Below, piece after piece: positions 37,195-48,499 of a DNA stretch of 64,000 nucleotides. Made by a program: the position numbers and the translations under genes. Below the pieces are notes generated by a model. That model did not search any database and was not told where the DNA came from. It saw only the letters and a program-made list of their open reading frames with translations. The stretch is from the NCBI GenBank assembly GCA_963924555.1, contig OZ004589.1:1922001-1986000 (forward strand), written 5' to 3'. Position 1 is the first letter of the stretch, and each line of letters starts with the position of its first letter. Origin of the DNA: Crambe crambe. Lineage: Eukaryota; Porifera; Demospongiae; Poecilosclerida; Crambeidae.

Positions 37195-37440
37195 CAGTTT
37201 TAGGTTTTCTGAAGCTGACTGTTGGAAGAAGATGATAATGAAGATAATCTATGAGATAATGATCAGATAACATTGTCATTACCTAGCTATTACTAAAGAG
37301 TTTATTTCTGTCTCTGGGTAGTTTATAGCTGACTGTTGGAAGAAGATGATTATGAAGTTAACGATCAGTCTATAACATTGTCATTAATCTATTTCTGTCT
37401 CTGGGTAGTTTATAGCTGATTGTTGGAAAATGAAGAAGTC
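37195..37440. repeat. Imperfect direct repeat around GACTGTTGGAAGAAGATGAT
   Basis: Three diverged copies of an 80-120-bp unit ending GTCTCTGGGTAGTTTATAGC. No coding sense was detected. The following 37440-37790 has no recognisable gene. Confidence 0.6.
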
Positions 37441-37794
37441 ATCTGGTGCTGGGTCACAAGGAAACTTCATTTTTTTTTGCAATTTTCCACAAGAAGAAAT
37501 TATTTCTAAGGCCCGTTGGTATTTGGCGTCATACCTTCCGCTAGCTTCGCTGTCGCTAGCAAACACAAAACGTGGGTGGAGGAACTCATTAATAGCTGGG
37601 TGTGGTGGGCATGGGAGGAGCCTCGTAGTTCGTAGTCTTGCTTGAGAGTACGAGGCTAGAGTTGGCGTCTGAACAACGGCACATCACAGGACAGGGACAA
37701 GCCATGGCAGGAGTTTTCGTTTTGTTTCGTAACTAAGGGGTAGCTACGCTCTAGCTACAGACCGACCAATGAAATCGTGCGCCCTGGGGATATA

Positions 37795-37925
37795 TAACAG
37801 TTAGAACACGGTAGTCCTGGTGATTATGGCCAAATAAACAACCTTATCCTCGGGCGGATGCGCCCTTGGATTCGGTTGTTTATTGGCCATAATCACCAGA
37901 CTACCGTGTTCTAACTATTACATAT
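37795..37925. repeat. Near-perfect hairpin element
   Basis: TAGAACACGGTAGTC and TGGTGATTATGGCCAAATAA at the left pair with the inverse sequence at the right; the loop is GC-rich (CCTCGGGCGGATGCGCCC). It directly abuts the fold-back element at 37931. Confidence 0.8.
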
Positions 37926-37930
37926 ATATA

Positions 37931-38233
37931 TAAGGGAAAAAGCATTTCGTGAAATGAAAAAAAGATGTAGGGATGACCACTGCTCAAAAAAGTAAGGAAA
38001 CAAGAAGGATGGAAATGGGATCAATCTTTGTTCTGTATATCCAGCCAACAATCCCTACATATACACACATTACTACACTATAATCTGAAGTTACCTGACG
38101 TATATGTAGGGATTGTTGGCTGGATATACAGAACAAAGATTGATCCCATTTCCATCCTTCTTGTTTCCTTACTTTTTTGAGCAGTGGTCATCCCTACATC
38201 TTTTTTTCATTTCACGAAATGCTTTTTCCCTTA
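37931..38233. mobile_element. Fold-back element FB1, complete
   Basis: A 303-bp palindrome starting TAAGGGAAAAAGCATTTCGT and ending with its inverse. Each arm is about 130 bp and contains GATGTAGGGATGACCACTGC and an inner TATGTAGGGATTGTTGGCTG. The central loop is about 40 bp. The copy at 32041 is nearly identical, so activity was recent. Confidence 0.85.
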
Positions 38234-38488
38234 CTTGTTCCTGGTCTTTTTTCCTCTCTTTTATGGTTTTAGCTATGATTAGAGTTCATTCTTCTATGTG
38301 TATGCAGGGACAGATGAAAGAAGTTCTCCAATAGCATACCAGCCCAATCATTAAAATCGAGTCAAGGTGTTGTGTTGTTGAGCCGTACTTGGAGGTCGAG
38401 GATGCTGAAATAGAGTCTACCGTGGTGAATCTAAATCCCCGAATCGATACAGTAGCCTATCATCATCATTATCCAGAGCTAGAGCTAG

Positions 38489-38833
38489 CTAGCTAGCTAG
38501 AGACAGCTGAGTAATATTATGATTTCGAATAATTGGATATTCAAATACATGCGCATGCGTATTATAGAAAAGATGGCTTCCTAATTGAATTAGTCGAGTG
38601 CTGTGCTCCATAGTGTCTCCTTTTTCATCGACTCTTTCGAGTAGAAAAGATCGTAGTTGGTAGAATTTGGAGTGGATTTGTCCAGAAATCATGGCTGTAG
38701 CTTGAGTGGTTCGAGAGATATGGTTGTCTAAGAAGAAGAATAAGAATAATAATAATAGAGAATATAGCGATTTACCTGCTTGCTGTATTTCTGAAACGGT
38801 AAGCTCCCTGGTCCTGAAACTTGGTCTGCACAT
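38489..38833 (-). CDS. Small two-exon gene, unknown function
   Basis: Exon 1 (38776-38833) and exon 2 (38489-38727) are separated by a 48-bp GT-AG intron with a polypyrimidine tract and join in phase to 98 residues. The peptide starts MCRPSFRTRELTVSEIQQAD and contains SGQIHSKFYQLRSFLLERVD, which looks helical and possibly coiled-coil. I recognise no family. It lies in a stretch of about 2 kb that is present in this arm of the segmental duplication and absent from the other (near 51500-51560). The intron signals and small-gene style support it; no homolog was available to confirm. Confidence 0.45.
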   Translation of the reverse strand: MCRPSFRTRELTVSEIQQAGKSLYSLLLLFLFFFLDNHISRTTQATAMISGQIHSKFYQLRSFLLERVDEKGDTMEHSTRLIQLGSHLFYNTHAHVFEYPIIRNHNITQLSLAS

Positions 38834-39206
38834 TGTAGTAGGCTCTAGTAGGCTGGATAATCATTCACAGTAGCTTTTGTTAGGTCTAAGTGGGAGAACT
38901 AGAATTTCACTTTAGTATTAGTCTATAGGCGGCGCGCGCGGCCGTCCGAGTCATCCCTACACATAGAGAGTGCTACCGCACTCTCCGATATATATTTATA
39001 TACGCATACACAAGTCTAGGTCCATTCCTTATCAAGTGATGGGATGAGGAAATAGTATTCATGAGAGACAAGCTACATAATGTTTTGCAGCACTGAAGGC
39101 TTTAATAAATGGACTATAAATTCCAAATGGCAAAAAAATCAAAGTGTTACAATAATGTAACAGGTTATAAAATTGCTAAACACAACTCAAGTTTAGTTGT
39201 GGGAGG

Positions 39207-40742
39207 TCATGGGAGGAACGGCCCCCAAAAGTTCCCGTACTTTTCCACTGCAGTTTGACAAGCAGCAGGCCATATTTCACCACGATTAGGATTGAAGTAC
39301 AAAGTTACATACTTAAGAAGTTTCACTTGCATCTCCTTCAAAATGTCTGGCATTTTTTCGGCTAAATTTACCCTCTCCTCTGGATCTTCTTTGATATTGA
39401 ACAAGCAACCACTCTTTCCACAATCCACACTTGCTGCAATGCCTCCACTTGGATTAGTAAGGTTTGGATATTGTGGTCCAGTCCAGCCTGCTTGCAACAT
39501 CTTGTCTACCAATATCTTGTAATCCCCACTGATCAGGGCATTAATGCTTGCTGGGATGTCAACACGAGGGGAGGTGGAGTTCTTTCCTGATATGAGAGGC
39601 CACATGTCCAAACTGTCCACAGGAGGGAGGTTAGCAGCTGCTGCTTTCTTATCGGTTGGATCCACACCAGCTATTCCACAGAAAGTCCCATACCAGTCTG
39701 CCAAGTGGATATATCCTTCAGTTTTTTGTCCATGCATGGCAGCAGGTAGAAATCCTCCAGACACGAAAGCATTCACACGTATTCCTCCTTGCCAGTCTGT
39801 AACTTTGCCACCTCTGAGGGGATAGTTATTAGCCCCTCCCCCAGGATATACTGGTCCTCCATTATCACTGCTAGCTACAAAGAGCAGGTTATCCCACATG
39901 CCTCGACTTTTGAGAGCAGCAACCATTTCCCCTACAACATCGTCTAGATATTTCACCATGGCATGGTAGTACTGTCGATCGGAATCATTAATAAAGCTGA
40001 ACTGTTGGAGATATTTATCAGGAACTTGCAATGGAGTGTGGACGATATGAGGTGCATAGTACAAGAAGAGTGGAGTGGATGTGTCGTGGTTTTTGATCAC
40101 GTCCAACACATGATCTCTGAAAAGTGCCTCTTCATAGTTGTCCTCTCCTGTGCCGTTAACTCCATGAGCAGGCTGATCCGTGTCCCACAAATCCACTGGA
40201 TCCGTTCCAGTTTTATTGTATTTGCAACCACCTTTTGTCGTTTCATTATAATAATCATTCGCATGATGGAAGTATCCAAATGAGCTGTCGAATCCTCTGC
40301 CCTTAGGGGTGTGGTCAGGTGTGGCCATCCCGGCATCCCACTTCCCCACCTGGTGAGTGGCATAGCCAGCTTCCTTCAGCTTTTCGGCCAGTCCAGTCAT
40401 CTGACGAGGAATTCCTGCAAAGCCAGAGACTTTGTCGTCAGGGTTGTAAATGTTTGGAGGAGCATTCTGGTCATTTACATGGATGGGGAGCCGCCCACTC
40501 ATTAGACAGGAACGAGATGGAGAACAGAACTTGTAGACGTAGTGTTGATCCAATTCCAATCCATCTTTCACCAGACCATCAATATTTGGAGTCACTACTT
40601 CATTAGTAGGGGGATCACGATGGTAGCCCACGTTGGCCCAACCCCAGTCATCCACTAGCATGAACACAAGGTGAGGCTTGCTTGCTTGGCTTGCAACTAG
40701 ACTTACAGGGAGCAGGAAGAAAAGAGCAAAAGAAAGACCCAT
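39207..40742 (-). CDS. Secreted arylsulfatase 8, intact, minus strand
   Basis: A single exon of 511 residues. Signal peptide MGLSFALFFLLPVSLVAS, then DDWGWANVGYH, CSPSRS, GKWDAGMATPDH, HIVHTPLQ, SSDNGG and PLRGGK. It differs from the plus-strand array at a patch after HHANDYYNE (TTKGGCKYNKT, similar to sulfatases 4 and 5) and at its C-terminus (KLLKYVTLYFNPNRGEIWPA). Its closest relative is sulfatase 9 (51753-53288), its partner in the segmental duplication. A GGTCAGGTGACCT palindrome lies 28 bp upstream. Confidence 0.92.
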   Translation of the reverse strand: MGLSFALFFLLPVSLVASQASKPHLVFMLVDDWGWANVGYHRDPPTNEVVTPNIDGLVKDGLELDQHYVYKFCSPSRSCLMSGRLPIHVNDQNAPPNIYNPDDKVSGFAGIPRQMTGLAEKLKEAGYATHQVGKWDAGMATPDHTPKGRGFDSSFGYFHHANDYYNETTKGGCKYNKTGTDPVDLWDTDQPAHGVNGTGEDNYEEALFRDHVLDVIKNHDTSTPLFLYYAPHIVHTPLQVPDKYLQQFSFINDSDRQYYHAMVKYLDDVVGEMVAALKSRGMWDNLLFVASSDNGGPVYPGGGANNYPLRGGKVTDWQGGIRVNAFVSGGFLPAAMHGQKTEGYIHLADWYGTFCGIAGVDPTDKKAAAANLPPVDSLDMWPLISGKNSTSPRVDIPASINALISGDYKILVDKMLQAGWTGPQYPNLTNPSGGIAASVDCGKSGCLFNIKEDPEERVNLAEKMPDILKEMQVKLLKYVTLYFNPNRGEIWPAACQTAVEKYGNFWGPFLP

Positions 40743-40769
40743 ATTTGATCTTTCTGCTAATCAGCTTGT

Positions 40770-40782
40770 GGTCAGGTGACCT
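40770..40782. promoter_or_regulatory. GGTCA-GG-TGACC palindrome, sulfatase 8
   Basis: GGTCAGGTGACCT, 28 bp before the start codon on the minus strand; the same as before sulfatases 9 and 10. Confidence 0.5.
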
Positions 40783-41089
40783 CTAGCCACTAATGAGATA
40801 CATTGAGGGCTAATTAGCTGTATACAAATATATTCATCCACTTATGATATTTGGGGAAGTGGTAGAGAAGTAGATGACCACATGTGTGTTAGAATTGCAA
40901 AACTTACTATGACCTATCATGCCATGACCACAATGACCTCCAAGGTTGCTGAAATTTTTTTGGGGTTCACTGAAAATTTGGGCTATACTAACAATGCTAC
41001 TTTGTTATGGCCACATCATATGTTGGAAACTGATTTCCATGACATGTTGACTTAATAAAAGTCGCTGTATCATCATATTATACACAACC

Positions 41090-41212
41090 TTCTGCTCACT
41101 GTAATAGTCATTTGCATGATGGAAATAACCACATGAGCTGTGCCGTTTGGGGTGTGGTCAGGTGTGGCCATCCCAGCATCCCACTTCAATATTTAGAGTG
41201 ATTACCTCTAGC
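41090..41212 (-). pseudogene. Arylsulfatase scrap around the GKWDAG region
   Basis: Minus-strand sequence encodes pieces equal to GKWDAGMATPDHTP followed by a jump to a YFHH-like segment. A copy lies at 53450-53502. Heavily deleted. Confidence 0.6.
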
Positions 41213-41380
41213 TACACTTTTCCAGGTCAAGGCTGCACTTTTCCAGGTCAAGGCTGCAGGTTATGGTTAACAGGCCATAGCTAATGCTCCTCAACTATTG
41301 CTGCATCTCTGTTTGTTTGACTCAATGATAACATCCTTTGTTTTTTGCTGGAGATCACTTGATCTCAAATTCACCACTGC

Positions 41381-41490
41381 AATGGGGCTTGCCTTTGTTG
41401 TGTCCTGTTTTCTTTTCTTCATCCCTGTCAATCTCGTTTGAAATCAAGCCAGCAAGCTTCACCTTGTGTTCATGCTAGTGGATGACTTGA
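41381..41490 (+). pseudogene. Arylsulfatase N-terminal scrap, plus strand
   Basis: An ATG and signal-peptide-like frame (MGLAFVVSCFLFFIPVNLV) is followed by a stop, then NQASKLHLVFMLVDD. Homology ends at VDD. A GAGATCACTTGATCTC palindrome, a mutated form of the sulfatase box, lies just upstream. Its duplicate is at 53668-53770. Confidence 0.65.
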
Positions 41491-41534
41491 CCTAGCCATG
41501 CACCTTGGAAAAATACTTGAAAGCCATGACCTGG

Positions 41535-41660
41535 CTATGACTTTAAAGGTACAGACATGACCTGGAGAAAAGTACACCCATGACCTGGGGAAAAGTACAG
41601 CCATGACCTGGGGAAAAGCACACCCATGCATGACCTGGAAAATAGAGCCTGACCTGAAAA
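41535..41660. repeat. CATGACCTGGGGAAAAGTACA tandem, about 23 bp
   Basis: Four to five diverged units of CATGACCTGGGGAAAAG with a CACCC/CAGC ending. The counterpart is at 53805-54030. Confidence 0.7.
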
Positions 41661-41795
41661 AAAAATACAGACAAAATACTGCGGCCTATGCACGCTAAAG
41701 TATGCACCAGAGGATCTGATTGGACAAAGGTCTGAGTGTATATTAAAACTCAACAATATAGAATTTTTAATACATTGCTAAAATGTATCAGCCTA

Positions 41796-43462
41796 TTAAT
41801 TCATGTTAAGCTTCTTCTGCAGTAACTTGGCTATTTCAGTTTGTCCATTTTTACGTGCTATCATTAGGGTGGAACAACCATAGTTATTCTGCAGGGCTAT
41901 CTCAGCATTATTCTCCAGCAATACTTCAGCCACTTCCAAGTGTCCATTTTGACTTGCAAACATTAAAGGTGACCAACCGTTTCTATTTTGCAGATTTACT
42001 TGAGCACCTTTCTTGAGTAGTAATTCAACTACTTGAGCATGTCCGTTATTACTTGCACTCATTGTGGCAGACCATTCACCAATATTACTCAAGTCGATGG
42101 CAGCTCCATTTTTGAGTAACAATTCAGCAACTTTGAAATGTCCGTATTTGCTTGCACCCATCAGAGCAAACCATCCATCACTGTCTTGTAGATCCACTTG
42201 AGCGCCGCTCTTGAGTAGTAGTTCAGCAATTTCAGTGTGTCCATTCTCACTTGCACTCATTAAGCTGACCATCCTTCATAATTTTGTAAATTTACTCGAG
42301 CACCATTCTTGAGCAGCATTTCAACACTTTCAGTGTGTCCTTCCTTACTTGCAATCATTAAAGATGACCATCCCTCGTCATTTTGCAGATTGACTTGAGC
42401 ACCATTCTTGAGTAGCATTTCAGCTATTTCGGTGTGTCCACTTGCAATCATTAAAGATGACCATCCCTCGTCATTTTGCAGATCTACTTGAGCACCATTC
42501 TTGAGTAGCATTTCAACAATTTCTGTGTGTCCTTCCTCACTTGCAATCATTAAAGATGACCATCCCTCGTCATTTTGCAGATCTACTCGAGCACCATTCT
42601 TGAGTAGCATTTCAACAATTTCAGTGTGTCCTTCCTCACTTGCAATCATTAAAGATGACCATCCCTTGTCATTTTGCAGATCCACTTGAGCGCCATTCTT
42701 GAGCAGAATTTCAGCAATTTCAGTGTTTCCATTATCACTTGAGCTTATTAAAGGAGACCATCCTTCATTGTCTTGTAGATCCACTTGAGCATCATTCTTG
42801 AGTAGTACTTCAACTACTTCAGCATTTCCGTAACTACTTGCAATCATTAATGGTGTAGACCCTCGGTTATTCTTCAGATCGACTTGAGCCCCATTCTTGA
42901 GTAATAGTTCAACTACCTGAGCATGACCATCACAGCTTGCACTCATTAATGGAGTAAATCCTCTATTATTTTTCAGATTGACTTGAGCGGCATTCTTGAG
43001 TAGTAATTCAACTACCTGAGCATGCCCTTTATAGCTTGCACTCATTAATGGTGTCCATTCGTTGCTATCTTGCAGATCTACTTGAGCACCACTCTTGAGA
43101 AGCATATCAACTACTTGAGTATGTCCGTTATTGCATGCACTCATTAAAGATGTCATTCCTTGGTGATTTTGTAGATCTATTTGAGCACCACTTTTGAGAA
43201 GTAAATCAACTATATTAGCATGTCCTCTCTGACAAGCATTCGTTAGAGCAGACCACCCATTGGCATCTTGTAGATCCACATGAGCACCATTCTTGAGCAG
43301 TATCTTGGCCAATTCATATTGTCCTTCCTGACATGCAATCTGCAGTGGAAATTGCCCTCTCTCATTAGTAATGACATTCCAGTCTGTTCCTTTTTGAACA
43401 CCTTCTTCAACATTTACACAGTCTCCAGCCTTGAGTGCAGTGAATAGCAATTCAAGATCCAT
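41796..43462 (-). pseudogene. Ankyrin-repeat gene 2, broken by a 1-bp deletion
   Basis: The first frame (42260-43462, 400 codons) starts MDLELLFTALKAGDCVNVEE and holds about 11 repeats, several nearly identical at the DNA level (99-bp units with VDLQNDEGWSSLMIASEEGH). At about 42262 the expected TCAGCTTTAATGAGT reads TCAGCTTAATGAGT: one T is missing and creates a stop. Repeats continue in the next frame for four to five more units (41796-42272), ending LLQKKLNMN. Either a truncated 400-residue protein is made, or the gene is dying. The paralog at 54150-55600 is broken at the same codon neighbourhood by a different change. Confidence 0.75.
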
Positions 43463-43494
43463 GAGCAATGAGCTATAAACCAATTATACTGAAC

Positions 43495-44389
43495 TGATGG
43501 AGGGCAACAGTCTAAAAATGTTCACTGTGGCTGAGCTATGGTACGAGTCTGTATGTTGCTTAACAATACTGCACAGCCATGAATATCTTACCAAATATGG
43601 GGTGATATATGTACTATACATGCATTTACGTCATATTAATTATTTATGAATTCCATTTACACATACTTCCTTCATACCAAGGCACTTCATGGCATCACAA
43701 TGTCCGCAGCAAGTAGCTACTGACTTTAGTGAAAAGAATTAATTTATAGACAATAAAGCCCAGTTGCTTGTCATGAGTGCTATAAGCAAGATTACAAGGA
43801 ACCTACTTCTCTCAGTGCCAATGACTGCCCATATTCATTGCGGCTATGACTATGCCTATGCCTGGACATAATAATTATGAGCTGGTCTGATGTGCCCTAA
43901 ATGTACAAGCATTTCCCTTGGGAATCGGGTCAATATACAATAATTGGACTTGATCATAGCCTATACAGTATGTGTTGCGTGCAAAAGTGGTACTGGGTGG
44001 ATTACGTACACCTGGATGCTTTATTGACACTCAACTCAGGAGTGTTGTTAGTACAACCTGGTGAAGATTTTTGCACAGGATTAGCTATAAGCCTCGTAGC
44101 TACCTTAGTCTCTTTTTTTTTCTTTGCAAGAAGGGGAGGCTCATGGCTAGCAGTAGTATAATGGATATGCCATTAGTCAGGTTTCAAGTGCTGGTTTAAC
44201 AATTATTTTTAGCAGATAAGTCTATGACATCATCACTATGCCAACTATTAATAGTTGCCTCTGTTAACTGATTATGTAATTATCAGTGGGGAATGTTATA
44301 ATAGATGAACATCATTATGTGGTACCAATATCGTAAAAGTCATAAGCCTTATCCCTGTGGTATCTTCCCCTTTCCTGAACTACCTTGTA

Positions 44390-44390
<1 letters not shown>
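43495..44390. other. Upstream region of ankyrin gene 2
   Basis: It contains a partial copy (about 43897-44060) of the block found upstream of ankyrin gene 1 and of the gene at 49007-49975, with TTTCCCTTGGGAATCG. No convincing coding frame. Confidence 0.45.

Positions 44391-44391
<1 letters not shown>

Positions 44392-44441
<50 letters not shown>
44392..44441. repeat. (CA)n microsatellite
   Basis: About 24 uninterrupted CA units. Confidence 0.95.
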
Positions 44442-44442
<1 letters not shown>

Positions 44443-44519
44443 TGCAAAAACATTGTAAATCATCCAGCTGCTGCTGAGCGGTCACATACACCTGGTCAAG
44501 CGGTCGAGCCTGGATGCCT

Positions 44520-44705
44520 GTGTGCAGAATTGCTTCAGAGCTATGGTGCTCAGTTCGATTAGCATGGGCTAAATACATATGCCCAACTTTAATTTGTATT
44601 GCTAACAATTATAGAAAATATGTAAAATAATGATTGTGTTGATTAGCCATATTTGCTGTATAATTCTGACCTTTAGCGCATGCGCAAGGGTTATAGTGTG
44701 TGTGT
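44520..44705 (+). pseudogene. Inverted ankyrin 3' tail
   Basis: The plus strand reads the last codons of an ankyrin gene (ELLQSYGAQFD and stop) and then its 3' flank (GCATGGGCTAAATACATATG, and further on GCGCATGCGCAAGGGTTATA). This matches the minus-strand end of ankyrin gene 4 (55800-55985). It lies next to the truncated 3' end of ankyrin gene 3, which is on the minus strand, so the tail has been flipped in place. Confidence 0.75.
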
Positions 44706-44832
44706 CACACATATGCCTGGACACCATGGGTGGAAGGGAGGGTGCTGAGGTAGGCCTCTACAGTTGCCACGGACAAGCAGGAAATCAGGTCAGCTGGCCA
44801 CAAATTCACCTCAACAAAAAGAGTGTTGAATT

Positions 44833-45870
44833 TTATCGACGTGTAGCGACCACTGTGGTGTGCTCATTTTCTTCTGCAATCTTAAGAGCAGACTGCCGCA
44901 ATTATTCTTTAAGTCGACTTTAGCACCCTTATCAAGTAATAGTTGAACTATCTCGATATATCCACTTTTACTTGCACTCATCAAAGGAGACAATCCGAAA
45001 TTATTTCGTAAGTCAATTTTAGCTCCATTCTTGAGTAGTAATTCAATCACGTCGGTTTGTCCTTTGTCACTTGCATTTAATAAAGCAGACCATCTGTTGT
45101 TGTTCTGTAAGTCAACTTGAGCACCTTTCTCAAGCAGTAATTTGACCACTCTGGTATGTCCATTCTTACTTGCACTTATTAAAGCAGATGATCTGTAGTT
45201 GTTTTGCAGATCCACTTGGGAACCATGGTCAAGTAGTGACTCGACTACATCATCATATCCTTTCCAACTTGCAATCATTAGAGCAGATGATCCTTCTTCA
45301 TTTTGCTGGTCAACTTTAGCACCTTTCTTGAGTAACAATTGGGCCACTTCAGTCTGTCCACGGTCGATTGCAATCATTAAAGCAGACCACCCACTATCAT
45401 CTTGCAGGTTAACATTAGCATTCTTCTCGAGTAGTAGTTCGACAACTTCGGCATGCCCATTCTTATCCACCTACATTTTGTAGGTTAACATTAGCACCTT
45501 TCTTGAGTAGCAATTTGATCACTTCAGTATGCCCTTTAAGACTCGCTTCCATTAAAGCAGACCATCTGTTTTCATCTTGCTTGTCAACATTAGCACCATT
45601 TGCGAGTAGGATTTTGACCACTTCAGTGTGACCTTTAAAACTTGCTTGTATTAAAGCAGACCACCCACCATTATCTTGCATATCCACTTTAGCACCGTAT
45701 CTCAGCAGTAATTGGACCACATCAGTCTTTCCGTTGAGACTAGCAACCATCAGAGCTGATTGCTCCTTATCATTGATACGAGTGTTTACATCCATTCCCT
45801 TTTGAATCATTTTTTCGATGGCATCACAATCTCCATCCTTAGCAGCAGCAAGTAATGACTCAGGATCCAT
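44833..45870 (-). pseudogene. Ankyrin-repeat gene 3, rearranged
   Basis: It starts MDPESLLAAAKDGDCDAIEK at 45870 and reads about four repeats. Near 45470 a deletion of roughly 23-25 bp removes WSALMIAS of one repeat and shifts the frame. The second frame continues DKNGHAEVVELLLEKNANVN and about six more repeats. Near 44900 one more base is missing (the NKRRQSALKIA-like segment), and homology ends near 44835 at TVV. The missing end (ELLQSYGAQFD) lies inverted at 44520-44705. Not expected to make the full protein. Confidence 0.75.
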
Positions 45871-46321
45871 GAGTAACGAGAACTTATAGACTATAAAGCC
45901 TGATAGCCTGGGTGTTACGTATAAGCAAAATTACAGTTACAAGATAGAAATTTCTCTTATATTGTTGATCTGTGTCAATTATGTTCATTACATAATTTCC
46001 AATTCACTACGTGCCCTGCATTCATTGTACTTACGAAAACTTCATCAAGTTACTATGATAACAACTTGATAACAAGTGAAGGGAAAATTTTTTTTTATTT
46101 AAAATAAAAACAACAAATAGGAATGGCTGTGTGTAAGGTTGCAAACACCTGCTAACTATCCAAAATTAATTGTATACATAAGAGTATAAGTGGACACAAA
46201 TGAGCATATGAAAAAAATCAGAAAAGGCCAAATTAATATGCCACACAAAGCAATAATTATTATGCTAGAGCGCAACTTAGTTTCATATTGTGATAACATT
46301 CATTCAATCCAGTGATGTAAA
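45871..46321. other. Upstream of ankyrin gene 3
   Basis: Non-coding. 45948-46065 resembles 63866-63965. 46070-46135 carries ACAAGTGAAGGGAAAATTTT and AGGAATGGCTGTGTGTAA, like one end of the fold-back families. Confidence 0.45.
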
Positions 46322-48460
46322 TCAAACGTAATTCCTGAGGAGCAAGCGTGCCAATTCTGTGTGTCTGTTCTGTCGAGCAATCATCAAAGCAGACCTACCA
46401 TCCTTATTGTGCAGGTCCACTCGAGCACCGTATCCAAGAAGTAATTCGGCTGCTTCAATATGTCCATCTTGACTTGCGCTCATCAAAGGTGACCATCCTT
46501 CGATATCTCGTAGATTGACACTGGCACCATTCTCAATAAGCAATTCGACAATTTGAAGATGTCCATTCCAACTTGCACTTATTAAAGCAGACCATCCATT
46601 GATGTTTTGCAGATCTACTTGAGCACCATTTCTGAGCAATAACAAGGCCACTGCAAATCGTCCATTCTTACTTGCACTCATCAAAGACGACCATCCTTCA
46701 TCGTCTTGATGATTGACATGAGCGCCATTTGCTAGCAACAATTTAGCCACTTCGAAATGTCCTGTCTTACTTGCAACCATTAAAGGTGACCATCCCTCAA
46801 CGTCTTGCAGATTTACACGAGCACCATTCTTGAGCAATAGTTTGGCCATTTCAATACGTCCATACTTACACGCACTCATCAAACATGTCCATCCTTCGGT
46901 GTCTTGCTAATTCACTTTAGCACCATTTTCCAGCAATAATTTGACTATTTCCAAGTGTCCATTCTTAGTTGCACTGATTAAAGGAGACCACCCACCATTA
47001 TCTTGCAGATCAACTTGAGCATGCTTTTCCAGCAATAATTTGGCTATTTCAATGTACCCATTCTTGCATGCACTCATTAATGGGGACCAACCTTCTTTAT
47101 CTTGCAAATCTACTTGAGCACCATTTTCAAGCAGTAGTTTGGCAATTACAGCATGTCCATTCTTACTTGCACTCATTAAAGGTGACCATTCTTCATCGTC
47201 TTGCAAATCGACCTGAGCACCATTTTCAAGCAGCAATTTGGCCACTTCAGTATGCCCATTCTTGGTTGCTCTCATTAAAGGCGACCATCCCATGTCGTCC
47301 TGCAGATCTACTCGAACACCATTCCTTAACAAGAAACGAGCAACTTTAACACGTCCGTACCTACAAGCAAACATTAAGGGTGACCACCCTCTGATTGCTG
47401 GTAGATCCAATTGTGCGCCTTTCTTAACTAGTAGTTCAACTATTTCAGAATGTCCTTTCCCACTTGCTATTGTTAAAGCTGAATATCCCTTCTTGTTCAG
47501 TAGATTAACTTGAGCGCTATACTCAAGCAATAACTTAGACAATTCGACATGACCTTTCTGAACCGAACTCATTAAAGGTGACCATCCCTCATTATCTTGC
47601 AGCTCCACTTGAGCGCCATTTTGAAGCAATAATCTAGCCACTTTAGTGTGCCCTTGAAAAGTTGCAAGCATCAAGGCAGACCGTCCTTTTTTGTCTTGCA
47701 GATTCACTACAGCTTTATTCTCAAGCAGTAACTCCACAACTCCAGCATATCCACCCTGAACTGCAAGCATCAAAGCCGATGTTCCAACATCACTCTGCAA
47801 ATCTACTCTGGCACCATACAGTAGAAGTAAATAGGCCATTTCGGCATTCCCATTCCAAGAGGCATTCATTAAAGCAGACCATCCACTATCATTCATGAGA
47901 TCCACATCAGCACCATGCTCCAGTAGGACTCTAACCACTTCTGTTTGTGCGCTCTTGCTTGCACTTATTAAAGCTGATGATCCGTTGAAGCTTTGCAGAT
48001 TTACCTGGGACTTGTTCCTAAGTAAAACTTTGACCACATCCTCATGTCCTTCCCAACTTGCAATAATTAAAGCAGATACTCTTTTGTTGTTTTGCAGATC
48101 TACTTGAGCATTATTCGAGAGCAATAATTCGACCACTTCGACGTGCCCTTCTTTACTTGCACTCATTAAAGACGACCATCCTTTATTTTCTTGCAGGTCA
48201 ACTTGGGTGCCATTTTTGAGTAGAAATGATGCTACTTCAACATGCCCTTTCTTACTCGCACTCATCAAAGATGACCATCCTTCATTGTTCTGCAGATCCA
48301 CACGAGCACCCTCTTCAAGCAATAATTTGGCCACTTCAATGTGTCCTTCCTTACATGCATCCATTAAAGCAGACCATCCCCTTTGATCTTGATGATCTAC
48401 TTGAGCACCTTTCTCAATCAACAACCTCACTACTCCAATATGCCCATTTTTACTTGCAGG
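46322..48460 (-). CDS. Long ankyrin-repeat coding block with one in-frame TAG
   Basis: About 20 ankyrin repeats in one frame on the minus strand, from the repeat beginning PASKNGHIGVVRLLIEKGAQ (about 48460) to the end at 46322 (ELARLLLRNYV). The frame is interrupted once, by TAG at 46907-46909, in KVN-stop-QDTEGWTCLM where other repeats have Leu; a single T-to-A change explains it. There is no suitable ATG at the upstream end, so this is probably a downstream exon. The block at 49007-49975, which starts with the MDTESLLVAAKDGDC cap, is the obvious first exon, but I could not fix a donor. If TAG is real, the product loses the last six or so repeats. Confidence 0.65.
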
Positions 48461-48499
48461 CACATAGTAACCAAGGCATGCGCTAGTACTAGCACTAAT

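Noticed and set aside
38235..38330. Plus-strand exon-like end GQMKEVLQ after TGTATGCAG
   Set aside because: Only eight codons, with no upstream partner; too little to support.
44305..44562. 85-codon plus-strand frame with a His-Thr run
   Set aside because: Built from the (CA)n tract and the inverted ankyrin tail; not a gene of its own.
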